64,000 nt of DNA from SM1-73 sp964588305 (GCA_964588305.1 CAZPOP010000009.1:1-64000), one strand, 5' to 3'. Counted from the stretch's first letter, positions 18,258 through 27,475 are shown. Program-made: numbers and translations. The notes: generated from the letters alone by a model not told the origin.

Positions 18258-19016
18258 CTACTTTTCCGCGTGTCCGGCTTCTGATCTCAGTTTGTCCAGC
18301 CTTTGTTTTACCTTTCCAGCCAACTTATCCTGGGGAAAGGTCTCCAGGAATTTCTCGTATTCCTCCCTGGCCTCATCATATCTTTTCTGCTCGTAATAAA
18401 CCTCCGCTATCTCAAACTGAGCAGGGGCGGTCCAGTCGGTATCATGATACTCATTTAGGACATGCTGAAGGTAGATCAGAGCCGCTTCGTATTTTTTCAT
18501 CTTGAAGTAAAGGCATCCGGTTTTATACGCCTTTTGGGCTAATCTGGCGCGAGACTCCCTCAGCAAATCCCGGGCCTCCTTGGCTCGATCGCTTGCGGGA
18601 TAATCATCCAAGAAGTTCTGTAGCTCCTCGATTGCCTGCTCGGTGTGCTTTTGATCCATCTCCGCCTTGGCAGACATTTTGAAATCACAAACAGCCGCCA
18701 TAAAGGCGGCGTCATCGGATAGCCGACTGGTGGGAAACGAGGATATGAGTTTATTGAACTCCATTACCGCCAGGGGATAATCCGCTTGATCGAAATAACA
18801 CATGCCCAAAAGGTATTGAGCCGAGTCAATGAAGATCGCTCCAGGATAGTTGAAGGCCAGCTTCTGAAATTCGATGATGGCCTGATCATAGTGCTCTGCC
18901 TCGAATTCCCTTATGGCTAAAGCGAACTGATCGTCTGCATCCAGAACCATGCCCGCCGGTTTGGGTCCGCAACCCGTTGAGATGGTCAAGAGAAGAAGAC
19001 ACAAGAGAAATCCCAT
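18258..19016 (-). CDS. bamD: Outer membrane assembly lipoprotein, BamD-like (TPR)
   Basis: A 252-residue predicted lipoprotein with signal MGFLLCLLLLTISTGC, the cysteine being the lipid anchor (lipobox ISTGC). TPR-like repeats follow: AEHYDQAIIEFQKLAFNYPG, ADYPLAVMEFNKLISSFPTS and KRYDEAREEYEKFLETFPQD. The repeats AIIEFQKLAFNYPGAIFIDSA and the overall length fit BamD/ComL, which with BamA inserts beta-barrels into the outer membrane. The frame is open back to 19226, but that extension is arginine-rich and repeat-like, while the ATG at 19016 opens a clean lipoprotein signal with GGAG just upstream. It could be another TPR lipoprotein (YbgF-like); bamA is not in the window. Confidence 0.75.
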   Translation of the reverse strand: MGFLLCLLLLTISTGCGPKPAGMVLDADDQFALAIREFEAEHYDQAIIEFQKLAFNYPGAIFIDSAQYLLGMCYFDQADYPLAVMEFNKLISSFPTSRLSDDAAFMAAVCDFKMSAKAEMDQKHTEQAIEELQNFLDDYPASDRAKEARDLLRESRARLAQKAYKTGCLYFKMKKYEAALIYLQHVLNEYHDTDWTAPAQFEIAEVYYEQKRYDEAREEYEKFLETFPQDKLAGKVKQRLDKLRSEAGHAEK

Positions 19017-19242
19017 GGCTCCAGACAGTCGAGATTTCCATGATTGGAGAATTGCCGGGCCTGTCGAGGCGAAGCGGAAATCCTGTCCAGACCCGCTAAA
19101 AGGGCCCCTGCTACCGGGGCTTCCGTCCCGACGATTTTGCGGAGCTATGCGCTTGCGTGAGACAAATCTCAACGCTCCGGATAAGGATCTTAGCACAAAA
19201 ACATGGAGAGAGATAATATTAGACATTTTTTCCTTTCAAATC

Positions 19243-19950
19243 TTATCTGTTGGCGAAGAAAAGATAGATCAAACCTCCCACCACCGTTGCCACCAGGGCC
19301 GGTTCGATGTATCTCGACCGCAGATCTTCGGGCAAGGGAGGGCTTAAAAAAGTATAGGAATCATTGTTCAAGGATTCTATCACTTGTTTTTCCAACACAT
19401 CTGATCTCTCTTCAGTCTCCCTTTTTGTCCACAATACCTTTCCGCTTTCCTTCTCCTCAAGACGAAACGAAAGATTGAGCTTGGCTTTTCTGGTCACCAA
19501 TTTGTGACCGAAAAATCCCTTTCTTTTTACTTGAGGATAGGAGAGTTGCATTTCTATGATCTGATAAAACAGCGACCAGGCCTTCGGCGTATCCTTTTGG
19601 CCGCTGCCGGGATGCAAGGCAACCTGAAATTCCAAGGATCGAAGATAGGAGATAAGCTCATCTTCCAAAAGCCAGTTTGCATCATTTTTCTCTTCCGAAT
19701 TAACCAAGACAAACCTCGACTCCGACCGCGGGAAATCAATAAAGGTCCTATCAAAAAGAGCCCTCACCGATTCCCTCAGGAACTCCTCGTTGGAAACCGG
19801 AGTTTCGTTCTTCTGCTCATTCCTATCTGCGAGAACTTGAAGCGGGAGTGAGATAGTCAAGAAGACTGAAGACAAAATCAGAAAGATTTTCCTCAGCGGC
19901 GGACGGCGGACCGCGGACCGCGGACAGTTGTCAGCTATTCGGTCGATCAT
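19243..19950 (-). CDS. Hypothetical exported protein with C-terminal membrane segment
   Basis: A 235-residue protein I cannot assign. After a basic N-terminus comes a hydrophobic signal (IFLILSSVFLTISLPLQVLA), then a mixed alpha/beta domain (about 45-200) and a C-terminal hydrophobic helix (ALVATVVGGLIYLFFANR). The middle has features of an envelope protein whose family I do not recognise (ANWLLEDELISYLRSLEFQVAL, KAKLNLSFRLEEKESGKVLW). The ATG at 19950 overlaps the transglycosylase stop by 20 bases, so translation is likely coupled. The codons for residues 9-18 fall in a GGTCCGCGGTCCGC direct repeat that seems to have been added to the 5' end. Operon context suggests a cell-envelope role. Confidence 0.6.
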   Translation of the reverse strand: MIDRIADNCPRSAVRRPPLRKIFLILSSVFLTISLPLQVLADRNEQKNETPVSNEEFLRESVRALFDRTFIDFPRSESRFVLVNSEEKNDANWLLEDELISYLRSLEFQVALHPGSGQKDTPKAWSLFYQIIEMQLSYPQVKRKGFFGHKLVTRKAKLNLSFRLEEKESGKVLWTKRETEERSDVLEKQVIESLNNDSYTFLSPPLPEDLRSRYIEPALVATVVGGLIYLFFANR

Positions 19951-20620
19951 ATTTCTCCTTAAGCTCCTGATACTTCTTGAGTACCTTACGAAGGAAGTAG
20001 GTGGGAGGTTTCTGGCCCGATTTCAAACGAAGCTTCAAGGCAGTATCGCCCAGATTGTAAGCCACGAGCGCCTTTTTCACGTCTCTGAACTTCAATATTT
20101 GCTCGAACAGATACAAGGTGCCCAGTTGAATGTTGAAGGCCGGCTCAAATAAGGAGAGCTCTCCTTTCCAATTCAAGCCTCTTCTCTTGGCCAGATCATA
20201 TCCTATCGAAGGTTTTACCTGCATCAAGCCTTGCGCCCCCATGGTCGAGACCTGTCCCTTTCTGAACGAGCTTTCCGTCAAGATCAAGGCTAGGATCAAA
20301 AGCGGGTCGTAGCCATATTTCTTGCTCTCGTCATGAATCACCTGGGTTAGCTCACCCACCTCCTTTTCCTTGAATCCGACCTGGAAGTCCTCGATGATAT
20401 TGAGAATCTTGAGCTTCTCCTCAAGCTCCATTATCCTCATCTGTTGCTGTCTTAAAATCTTTTCCTTTTCGAATCTGTCATTTGCCAGATATCCAATGAG
20501 ACCGGTCTGAGCCAAGTAGAGTAAGACTAGAAGAAAGCTGATGGGTTTGGAAACCATGAACCCACTTTTTCTGATCATCTTCACTCCGAGCGGCATAAAA
20601 AGCTCCTTTTCCTTAATCAA
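19931..20620 (-). CDS. Membrane-anchored lytic transglycosylase (SLT domain)
   Basis: A 229-residue protein with an N-terminal membrane anchor (ISFLLVLLYLAQTGLIGYLA, about 27-46), a short coiled-coil (EKEKILRQQQMRIMELEEKL) and a C-terminal SLT/goose-lysozyme-type domain. The catalytic glutamate is in LILALILTESSFRKGQ, and the downstream motifs MGAQGLMQVKPSIG and KALVAYNLGD (AYNxG) are standard for the family. It cleaves peptidoglycan between MurNAc and GlcNAc. It follows the radical SAM gene by 35 bp and overlaps the next gene. Confidence 0.85.
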   Translation of the reverse strand: MIKEKELFMPLGVKMIRKSGFMVSKPISFLLVLLYLAQTGLIGYLANDRFEKEKILRQQQMRIMELEEKLKILNIIEDFQVGFKEKEVGELTQVIHDESKKYGYDPLLILALILTESSFRKGQVSTMGAQGLMQVKPSIGYDLAKRRGLNWKGELSLFEPAFNIQLGTLYLFEQILKFRDVKKALVAYNLGDTALKLRLKSGQKPPTYFLRKVLKKYQELKEKYDRPNS

Positions 20621-20655
20621 GACACAGACTTCGTGCCCGTATGAAAAACGCCTTT

Positions 20656-21468
20656 CTAAAACACGATGTCATAATAACAACAAGAATCCGGTAGGCTATG
20701 GTCCAAAACGGCTCTCAGGTTGGCGGAGTATGATTTTCCGTCTTCGACTACTCGCTGGTAGTAACCTAGTGCCTCCGGGAAATTTTTCTTGAGCAGAGTC
20801 TTGATCTTTCCCGATCTAGCGGTCAGGTAGTTCATTTTATCGAGATAGATTTTTTCGATTCCCATATTCCTTAATCTTCCAATAAGAGACTGTATCGGTT
20901 CTTCACTATCCGAGAAGAAAGGCAATATCGGTCCGAAAAAGACAAATGTAGGAATATCGTTTTCTCCCAATCTCTCCAGCGTCTTGAAACGGTTCTCCAA
21001 TTTCGATGCTTTGGGCTCAAACAGCGCTTCGACTTTCGGGTCAGTGCAGGTGATGGTAAGGCCGATGCTCTTGTCTCTTAGCCCCTTTAAGATATCGATG
21101 TCCCTTAAGACCAAATCTGATTTGGTCAGAATCCTTATTGGAAAATCAAAATCCGCCAAGATCTCCAAACACCTTCTGGTCAACTGGTACTTTTTCTCCA
21201 GAGGCTGATAAGCATCGGTCACCGTGCCGATCATTATGGTACCCGGTTTGGTTCTTATAATCTGCTTACGGAGACGGTCGGCGATATTTATCTTGACGTC
21301 AACGAACTCTCCCCATTCTTCTTCGTGATTGGTATATTTCCTCATGAACTCTGCATAACAGTAGACACAGCCATGCTCGCAGCCAATATAAGGATTCAGC
21401 GCATAGTCCATCCCAGAGATTTTCGACCTGGACAAAGCGTTTCTACAATATACTTCAGTTATCTTCAT
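20656..21468 (-). CDS. SplB-like radical SAM protein
   Basis: A 270-residue radical SAM enzyme of the SPL/Rv2578c-like group. The [4Fe-4S]-AdoMet motif is CEHGCVYCYAEF, inside the typical context ALNPYIGCEHGC. The rest follows a TIM-barrel pattern (IMIGTVTDAYQPLEKKYQ, FPIRILTKSDLVLRDIDIL, IGLTITCTD). Spore photoproduct lyase itself is not expected in a Gram-negative organism; the substrate of these relatives is unknown. I use the ATG at 21468 with GTGGAAAAG upstream; the longer frame would start at a TTG at 21501. No SPASM domain is seen. Confidence 0.8.
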   Translation of the reverse strand: MKITEVYCRNALSRSKISGMDYALNPYIGCEHGCVYCYAEFMRKYTNHEEEWGEFVDVKINIADRLRKQIIRTKPGTIMIGTVTDAYQPLEKKYQLTRRCLEILADFDFPIRILTKSDLVLRDIDILKGLRDKSIGLTITCTDPKVEALFEPKASKLENRFKTLERLGENDIPTFVFFGPILPFFSDSEEPIQSLIGRLRNMGIEKIYLDKMNYLTARSGKIKTLLKKNFPEALGYYQRVVEDGKSYSANLRAVLDHSLPDSCCYYDIVF

Positions 21469-21589
21469 TCTTTTCCACTCTAAGGAACTGGTAGCGGTCA
21501 AGCTTGCCCTGAACCATACGGTTCAAGGCTTGCTTGACTCTGTACAAATGTTGAGCAGATCAAGCATACCGAAACCTGCTTTGTCAGGG

Positions 21590-21605
21590 TGGGGTCGCAC
21601 CCCCA
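21590..21605. repeat. GGGG/CCCC palindrome in the radical SAM/toxin spacer
   Basis: TGGGGT, loop CGC, ACCCCC with one arm extended. It lies in the 180-bp gap upstream of the radical SAM gene and downstream of the toxin gene, and has the style of the other dispersed palindromes. Nothing else is recognised in the gap. Confidence 0.4.
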
Positions 21606-21648
21606 GCTTTCTCATCGAAGACGCGCACGGATGGACAAACGTGGGTTT

Positions 21649-21981
21649 TCATCTTTGCAAAATCTCAATTATTCTGTTTATGACTTCAGTTAGTTTTTCT
21701 AATTCGATGTTTCCGGCTCTATACAATATGATTCGCTGGTCTGCGGTGAAAATGCGATTCGGTCTGATGTTACTTATCTGTTTCAACGAACCACTGACAA
21801 AGTCATCGTCCCGTAAAGAAACGGAATACTTGTCTTTAATCCATTGACTGGTTATCTGGCACAGAATTACGTCGTCGCCTTCCAGGTCTGCGATTACCAA
21901 AGCAGGTCTTCTCTTTGCTTGAGTCAAATCTGAAAAAGGAAAAGGAACTACAACCACCTCACCTTTCACAAATCTTTCCAT
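21649..21981 (-). CDS. MazF/PemK-family endoribonuclease toxin
   Basis: A 110-residue PemK/MazF-type toxin that cleaves mRNA. The family start GEVVVVPFPFSDLTQAKRRP (residues 7-26, with the G-x-V and P-F-S-D loops and the conserved KRRPALV) and the later SGSLKQISNIRPNRIFTADQ (S/T and R-P region) are clear. Length is normal for the family. It overlaps the upstream antitoxin gene by 16 bases, the usual type II toxin-antitoxin layout with the antitoxin first. No truncation seen. Confidence 0.88.
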   Translation of the reverse strand: MERFVKGEVVVVPFPFSDLTQAKRRPALVIADLEGDDVILCQITSQWIKDKYSVSLRDDDFVSGSLKQISNIRPNRIFTADQRIILYRAGNIELEKLTEVINRIIEILQR

Positions 21982-22157
21982 GCCTTATCCTCCTCTGGTT
22001 TAAGCCAGTCCTTTGCAAGAGAAGATTCACTCAATAAAGTTGCTTCAAATCTTTCCCTAACCACTCTTGTTTTCAAAAACTCTATGAAGTCTGATATTTC
22101 CTCCATGAGGAAATCAGGCACCTCATTAAGTTTGCGCAATACCTCTTCTTTATCCAT
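21966..22157 (-). CDS. DUF2281-type antitoxin of the MazF-like toxin
   Basis: A 63-residue acidic small protein with the N-terminal helix pattern of DUF2281/VapB-like antitoxins (LRKLNEVPDFLMEEISDFIEFL) and a C-terminal segment ending KPEEDKAWKDL, similar to tails that wrap the toxin. It precedes and overlaps the MazF-like gene. A GAAAGAGGTGT Shine-Dalgarno region sits upstream of its ATG. Its role is to neutralise the toxin and repress the pair; the second is inferred from the family. Confidence 0.8.
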   Translation of the reverse strand: MDKEEVLRKLNEVPDFLMEEISDFIEFLKTRVVRERFEATLLSESSLAKDWLKPEEDKAWKDL

Positions 22158-22336
22158 ACTTTACACCTCTTTCTGGAGTATTCGTAACTCAAGTATTCGT
22201 AACCTGCTTGACATCGATTTTCAATTATCGCTTCTCAAAAGGCTTATGCCTTATCCCCACACTCAAAGACTGTTTTATAGAGCAGGATTGTTCCACATCG
22301 TTCCAGAATTCTAATTCCCCAGCTAACGGCTATGAC

Positions 22337-23674
22337 TTAAACAACTTCACCCACCAGATCATAGTCACAATGATCTACGATTTTTACCTTCACAAATTCA
22401 GCTATCTTCAGGCTATTTCCTTTCACAAGGATTTCTCCATCCACCTCGGGTGCCTCGGCCTGGCTTCTGCCCGGAAAATAACCATTACTCCCATTCGGTT
22501 TGGCATCAATTAAAACGGTTAGACTTTTTCCGATCTTTGCCTGGTTTTCCTCGAAAACGATTCTCTGTTGAGCAAGCATCAATTGATCCAGTCGCTGGTG
22601 TTTGAGTTTGGGGGAAACCCGGCCCTTGAGGTTGTACGCGGGCGTTTCCTCTTCGAGCGAATAAGGGAAAGCTCCCAACTTGTCAAACCTGGTCTTTTCC
22701 ACAAATTCTACCAGCTCCTCGAAGTGCTTTTTCTTCTCTCCCGGAAAACCGACTATGAACGAGGTTCTCAAAGTCAGCCCAGGGATTTCTTCTCTCAGTT
22801 TAAAGATCAAGCCTTCCACATCTTTTCTGGTGACCTTACGGTTCATCTGAGCTAAGATCTCGTCGGAGATATGCTGCAGGGGCAGATCCAGATATTTACA
22901 CACTTTCGGATTTGAAGCTACCTCCTCGATCAATTCATCCGAAAAGTGTGCGGGATGGGTATAAAGAAGCCTGATCCACTTGAGCTTTGGAATCCGGGAC
23001 AAGAGAGAAAGAAGCCGGGGAAGTTTTTTTTCTCCGTAAATGTCGCTGCCGTACATGGTCGTGTCCTGCGCCACCAGGTTGATCTCCTTGACCCCACATG
23101 CTGTCAGTTGGCGCGCCTCCTTGAGAATATCTTCTGTCTTTCTGCTTCGAAACTTCCCTCTGATACCTGGAATGGCGCAAAAGCTGCAGTGATTATCACA
23201 TCCGTCAGCAATCTTTATGTAGGCATAAGGCCGATTTTGAGTCCTTCTCTTTATCTTTCTCTCACCATTGTTATTTTCAGGGAGGGTGATCAAGGAAAGT
23301 CTCTTCCCTTTTAAAACCAACGAACACAGGTCGCTGATCTTAAAAATATCACCTACACCCAGAAGCCCATCGATCTCAGGAATGTCTCTCCATAACTCCT
23401 CGGCATAGCGCTGAGCCAAACAGCCGGAGACGACGATTTTTTTCCTCTTGTCCCTGCCCTTAAGATGGATCAAATTGAAAATTTCATTTATCGATTCCTC
23501 TTTGGCGGAGTCGATGAAACCGCAGGTATTCAGGATAAGAACGTCCGCTTCCTTTTTGTCCTCGGTCATCTCGAAACCTTCCTGTTCAAGCAGACTTGTC
23601 ATGGTTTCGCCATCCACCTCATTTTTGGGACAGCCCAGATTGGTGAGGCAGAACCTAGTCCTCGGTTTTTTCAT
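22337..23674 (-). CDS. rimO: Ribosomal protein S12 methylthiotransferase RimO
   Basis: A 445-residue methylthiotransferase that adds a methylthio group to Asp88 of ribosomal protein S12. The N-terminal UPF0004 domain has the three cluster cysteines in CLTNLGCPKNEVDGE, ILNTCGFIDSAKEES and VVSGCLAQRY. The radical SAM motif is CDNHCSFCAIPGIRGKFRSR near 150-170, and a C-terminal TRAM domain is present (PNGSNGYFPGRSQAEAPEVDG...). The CPKN/VDGE context distinguishes it from MiaB. It follows ftsK and lolA on the minus strand, with the toxin-antitoxin pair about 180 bp downstream. Confidence 0.95.
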   Translation of the reverse strand: MKKPRTRFCLTNLGCPKNEVDGETMTSLLEQEGFEMTEDKKEADVLILNTCGFIDSAKEESINEIFNLIHLKGRDKRKKIVVSGCLAQRYAEELWRDIPEIDGLLGVGDIFKISDLCSLVLKGKRLSLITLPENNNGERKIKRRTQNRPYAYIKIADGCDNHCSFCAIPGIRGKFRSRKTEDILKEARQLTACGVKEINLVAQDTTMYGSDIYGEKKLPRLLSLLSRIPKLKWIRLLYTHPAHFSDELIEEVASNPKVCKYLDLPLQHISDEILAQMNRKVTRKDVEGLIFKLREEIPGLTLRTSFIVGFPGEKKKHFEELVEFVEKTRFDKLGAFPYSLEEETPAYNLKGRVSPKLKHQRLDQLMLAQQRIVFEENQAKIGKSLTVLIDAKPNGSNGYFPGRSQAEAPEVDGEILVKGNSLKIAEFVKVKIVDHCDYDLVGEVV

Positions 23675-23764
23675 CTCGTTCGTAAATCAAGACTATTTGT
23701 CGGGCAACCATAGGCAGCCCGACTAGCACTTGCGATCTTATGCCGTCAACTATCACCCTGGGGT

Positions 23765-24517
23765 TCATTCGGTCAGGTCTAATTCCTCCACCCCTTCTGG
23801 AGCTTTGAACACGAATTTCGAATCCTTGATGCCTCTGTCCGTTTTTATATGATCAAAAAGCAGAGCGATTTGATTGTCATTTATATCCATGTATTCTATC
23901 TTTTTTGCCAACAGGTTCTTCTGGTCGACCCAGATCGTCATCCTGATGATGAAAAGCTCTTTCTTCTTTGGAGTTAAAGTCAACTTGTAGCATTCAGCCT
24001 CATCTATTTTTTCTTCACCGGTCAATTTCGCTGTGTATTCTTCTCTGAAATTGGAGAGGTACTGGTTGGGTTTGAAGACATTCTTTGATTTATCCAATTT
24101 GCTTTTGATGACCTGCTCATTCTGCTCTGAATAGCTCCATAGGAATTTACCATCCGTTACGATAACCTCGTCTTTCGTCTCTATTCTGAACTTATCCGGA
24201 TTCTTCAAATACATTTTCCCTTTGGCTTTCCTCTGAGTCTCGAAGATCTCGGATTTTAAGGTCTTGGTGAAGCTCATGGACAAATCCTTAATGGACCTGT
24301 ATTTTTCTTCCACCCTAAGGGCCAATTTTTCAGAAGATTGGACAGACTGCTTCACGACAGAGGTATCAACCGCATGGCTCGTACCGGAGGTATCAACCGT
24401 ATGGCTCGTCGTACCAGATGCATGGACCGTTTCGCTGGTGCCAGAGCCGGTAGAAAAAATCACAGGCCAAAAAAGAAGTATCACAAGTGAACTTGAGCAA
24501 AAACTAAGTTTTTTCAT
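23765..24517 (-). CDS. lolA: LolA-family outer membrane lipoprotein carrier
   Basis: A 250-residue periplasmic chaperone of the LolA family, which ferries lipoproteins from LolCDE to the outer membrane. The signal is MKKLSFCSSSLVILLFWPVI. A Ser/Thr-rich degenerate tandem (GTSHTVDTS, GTSHAVDTS) follows. The LolA fold begins near residue 70: YRSIKDLSMSFTKTLKSEIF, GKMYLKNPDKFRIE, VTDGKFLWSYSEQNEQVI, KLTLTPKKKE. The ATG at 24517 is favoured for its signal sequence and AGAGTGAGA upstream; 24589 is also open. It lies between ftsK and rimO, an order often seen in FCB-related genomes. Full-length and no odd residues. Confidence 0.85.
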   Translation of the reverse strand: MKKLSFCSSSLVILLFWPVIFSTGSGTSETVHASGTTSHTVDTSGTSHAVDTSVVKQSVQSSEKLALRVEEKYRSIKDLSMSFTKTLKSEIFETQRKAKGKMYLKNPDKFRIETKDEVIVTDGKFLWSYSEQNEQVIKSKLDKSKNVFKPNQYLSNFREEYTAKLTGEEKIDEAECYKLTLTPKKKELFIIRMTIWVDQKNLLAKKIEYMDINDNQIALLFDHIKTDRGIKDSKFVFKAPEGVEELDLTE

Positions 24518-24680
24518 TCTCACTCTTAACCTGACTAAAGCTTTGCAGGTGGAACCTAGCTTTTTTCGGTTAATAATCCAGATTGTCATCCTAACTCAGC
24601 AGGCAAACCAAGTACCGGAATGATGAAGATATCTAGGAGATAAGACCCCGATGTGATCGCAGGGGACGGCCTTTCTTCCC

Positions 24681-26951
24681 TTATGGGCCTTTGTTATGAG
24701 CTCTTTTTTTTGTCCACTCCTGTGTTTCCAAATAGGTTTCATCTGCCAGCACTTCCCGGGCCTTGCTTCCGTCATAAGGTCCCACAATCCCCTCCTCCTC
24801 CAGCTGATCGATCAGACGGGCGGCCCTTTGATATCCTACGGCTAATCTTCTTTGCAAAAGCGATACCGACCCTTGTTTATGCCTGATGACCAATTCCACC
24901 GCCTGCCGAAATAGATCCTCATCCTTTTCCTTTTCCGCTTCGGGCATCTCCATCGGCTGCTCGGCAGATAATATCTGGATGGGCTCCACTTCGTGCTTTT
25001 GCGCCTTTATAAAATCAACGATCCTCTCGGTCTCCTGGCCGGAGACGAAAGCTCCATGGATTCTCACGGGCTCGTGATGCCCGGGCTGAATGAAGAGCAT
25101 ATCTCCTGCTCCCAGAAGCTTCTCCGCCCCGTTCAGATCTAGTATAGTTCTGGAATCTATCTTGGAGGCCACCTGAAAGGCAATCCGTGCCGAGAAGTTG
25201 GCTTTGATCAGCCCGGTGATCACGTCCACCGAGGGTCTCTGGGTGGCCAAAATCAAATGGATTCCCACTGCCCGGGCCATCTGGGCCAAGCGGGTTATCA
25301 GGCTTTCGGTGCGATTGGAGGAGGACATCATCAGATCAGCCAGCTCATCCACGATGATTACCAGATAGGGCAGGCAACTGTCTCTTCTTTGTTTTGCATT
25401 GTAATCTTCAATATTTCTCACCCCGGCCTTGGCCAACCTTCTGTATCTTTCCTCCATCTCTATTACAATCTCCGAGAGCACGTGTTCCGCATTCTTTGAA
25501 TTTGTGATCACCGATCTTTCCAGGTGAGGAATCCCGTCATAAACCGAAAGCTCCAGCATCTTGGGATCGATCATGATGAATCTGATCTCCTCCGGGGGGA
25601 GCCGATATAAAAGGCTGGTGGTGATCGCATTCACACAAACCGATTTGCCGGAACCGGTGGCTCCTGCAATCAGCAGGTGAGGCATCTTGCCCAAGTCGGT
25701 AACGAACGGCTCTCCTGAGGTCGTTTTCCCGATGGCGATTGCCAGCTTGGCCCCCCCAGCCTGAAAAGCCGATGAGGAAAGTATCTCCTTTAAGTACACC
25801 ATCTGTGGATTTCTGTTGGGTATCTCAACTCCGATGGCGGCTTTGCCCGGGACCGGTGCTACGATCCTCACCCTTCGGGCCCGCATGGCCAAGGCCAGAT
25901 CGTCTGCTAAGTTGACCACCTGATTGACCTTTATCCCCGCGGCGGGTTTGAATTCATAACGGGTGATGATGGGACCCGGGTACTTTTCGATTCTATCGGC
26001 CTCTATCTCCACCGAGAAGGTGGCCAAAGTCTCTTTGAGGATCTTTGCGGTTTGACTCAATTCCTCACCGGAGACGGAAGGCTTAAGGTAAGGGGGATCA
26101 TCCAGCAAGTCCAGGGAAGGATATTGATATTCCCCCTCCACGCTTTTCTCCTTTCCCCTGACCAGCTTCAAGGTGCTTTTGAAATCCTGGGCGATAGAGG
26201 GAGCCTCTTGGGGAAATCCCGGCTGTTCCGATGAAACTGAAGGTTTTTCCGTGCGAGCCGATACCTCCTTGAGTTTCTCCTTAGCCTTCGATTCCCTTTC
26301 TCTTCTCTTCCTTTGCCTCTCGATCCTTCTCAACTCACGCCACTTGCTACCCTTGCTGAATAATCTTGCGACCGTGCTTTTGGTGCGAAGGATGAAATCG
26401 CTGGGTCGTAGAGGAGTGATTATGGCCATCAGAACTACGAGACCTGCAATCACCAAGGTATAGGAACCAGCAGTCCCGAACAGCTTCAGGCACAATCGTC
26501 CCAGAGCCGAGGACAGCCAGCCTCCCAGGGAGATGGCCGAGAAGTCCACACTCTCCCCACTTCTGGAAGCAGGCAGGCTCAGCAAGACCCCCGAGACGAG
26601 CACGAAGAGGAAAATAAAAAGAACCTTCTTAGAGAGAGTCGAAAGCTTAACTTTGGGAAAGCGGCTTATTCCCAAAAGGATCAAAAATACGGGAATGAAA
26701 AAAGAGGAGTAACCTAAAGCGTAGATCAGAAGATGCGAGGCCAAAGCTCCCACCGGCCCGCACTGGTTGTTCACCTCTTGGGAAAAGGAGCCAAAGAAAT
26801 TCTCAAGATTCACACTCTTCTGCAGAAGCTTCAGGTCAGATTGGCGGTCATAGGTAAAAAGCGAGATGAAGACGAACAATGCCAGGCCGATCAAAAGGAC
26901 TCCCAATATCTCCTTTTTTCTCTCCTCTGACACGAAACTTAAGATGCTCAT
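24681..26951 (-). CDS. ftsK: DNA translocase FtsK/SpoIIIE
   Basis: A 756-residue chromosome-partitioning motor. Four N-terminal membrane segments (about 15-190) anchor it at the septum; a short charged linker (RQRKRRERESKAKEKLKEV) follows. The motor has the alpha/beta core from about 300, Walker A GATGSGKS (about 430), Walker B LVIIVDELADLMM (about 540) and ATQRPSVDVITGLIKANFSARIAFQV. The C-terminal gamma winged helix is clear (RQAVELVIRHKQGSVSLLQRRL...GYQRAARLIDQLEEEGIVGP). The linker is short compared with E. coli FtsK, as in SpoIIIE. A promoter lies upstream at 27034-27061 and lolA follows. Confidence 0.95.
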   Translation of the reverse strand: MSILSFVSEERKKEILGVLLIGLALFVFISLFTYDRQSDLKLLQKSVNLENFFGSFSQEVNNQCGPVGALASHLLIYALGYSSFFIPVFLILLGISRFPKVKLSTLSKKVLFIFLFVLVSGVLLSLPASRSGESVDFSAISLGGWLSSALGRLCLKLFGTAGSYTLVIAGLVVLMAIITPLRPSDFILRTKSTVARLFSKGSKWRELRRIERQRKRRERESKAKEKLKEVSARTEKPSVSSEQPGFPQEAPSIAQDFKSTLKLVRGKEKSVEGEYQYPSLDLLDDPPYLKPSVSGEELSQTAKILKETLATFSVEIEADRIEKYPGPIITRYEFKPAAGIKVNQVVNLADDLALAMRARRVRIVAPVPGKAAIGVEIPNRNPQMVYLKEILSSSAFQAGGAKLAIAIGKTTSGEPFVTDLGKMPHLLIAGATGSGKSVCVNAITTSLLYRLPPEEIRFIMIDPKMLELSVYDGIPHLERSVITNSKNAEHVLSEIVIEMEERYRRLAKAGVRNIEDYNAKQRRDSCLPYLVIIVDELADLMMSSSNRTESLITRLAQMARAVGIHLILATQRPSVDVITGLIKANFSARIAFQVASKIDSRTILDLNGAEKLLGAGDMLFIQPGHHEPVRIHGAFVSGQETERIVDFIKAQKHEVEPIQILSAEQPMEMPEAEKEKDEDLFRQAVELVIRHKQGSVSLLQRRLAVGYQRAARLIDQLEEEGIVGPYDGSKAREVLADETYLETQEWTKKRAHNKGP

Positions 26952-27033
26952 GTTTCTCTTTCCCTAAAAGTATAAAGTTTCCTTCAGACTCTTTGATCTT
27001 TCATGGTTGAGCCATTTTCTTTCTTGAAAACCA

Positions 27034-27061
27034 AATCTAAAACTATTATTGGCAATGTCAA
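27034..27061 (-). promoter_or_regulatory. Candidate promoter upstream of ftsK
   Basis: On the minus strand TTGACA (27061-27056), 16-bp spacer, TAGATT (27039-27034), about 80 bp before the ftsK ATG. The -35 is perfect and the -10 matches 4 of 6. Confidence 0.45.
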
Positions 27062-27134
27062 CAAAAATATGTGAAGAAGAGAGGCACAAGAGATCAAGGG
27101 AGGGGAAGAAAGAGACAGTCCTTTGCCTGAAATG

Positions 27135-27178
27135 AAAAAGGCAGGATACATCGCCCTTTCGGGCTAACCCTGCCTTTG
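27135..27178 (-). terminator. Rho-independent terminator of the HU gene
   Basis: Read on the minus strand, AAAGGCAGG and CCTGCCTTTTT form the outer stem, with an inner GCCC-GAAA-GGGC hairpin. The stem is followed by TTTTTCATTT. It lies about 25 bp past the HU stop codon. Confidence 0.75.
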
Positions 27179-27202
27179 TTCACCCACATCTTTGGAAAAA
27201 CT

Positions 27203-27475
27203 CTATTTCACTGCATCCTTCAGCTGTTTGCCAGCTTTGAACTTTGGCACCTTTGCAGCGGCGATACGAATGGCAGCACCGGTCTGAGGATTCCTTCCCA
27301 TACGGGCCTTCCTCTTGGCTATTGAGAAGGTACCAAATCCAACGAAACTGACCTTTCTGCCTCTCTTCAACGAGCTGGTCACTCCATCAAAGAATGCGTT
27401 TGCAGCCTTGTGGGCCTGCGCCTTGGTCACCTTAGCTTCCTTGGCGATTTTGTTAATCAGTTCCTCCTTGGTCAT
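27203..27475 (-). CDS. hup: HU-family nucleoid DNA-binding protein
   Basis: A 90-residue HU/IHF-type histone-like protein. It has the typical N-terminal helices (MTKEELINKIAKEAKVTKAQ), the GRKVSFVGFGTFSIAKRKAR beta-turn and the DNA-arm signature RMGRNPQTGAAIRI followed by PKFKAGKQLKDAV. The proline that intercalates DNA (RNPQTG) is present. Full-length. It is monocistronic, with a strong promoter at 27535-27563 and an intrinsic terminator downstream. Confidence 0.95.
   Translation of the reverse strand: MTKEELINKIAKEAKVTKAQAHKAANAFFDGVTSSLKRGRKVSFVGFGTFSIAKRKARMGRNPQTGAAIRIAAAKVPKFKAGKQLKDAVK

Noticed and set aside
19017..19226. N-terminal extension of the BamD-like protein
   Set aside because: It is arginine-rich, GC-palindrome-derived sequence placed before a good lipoprotein signal at 19016.
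20656..21468. Spore photoproduct lyase as a firm call
   Set aside because: Only the radical SAM core and general SPL-like context are seen; no evidence of sporulation in the window.
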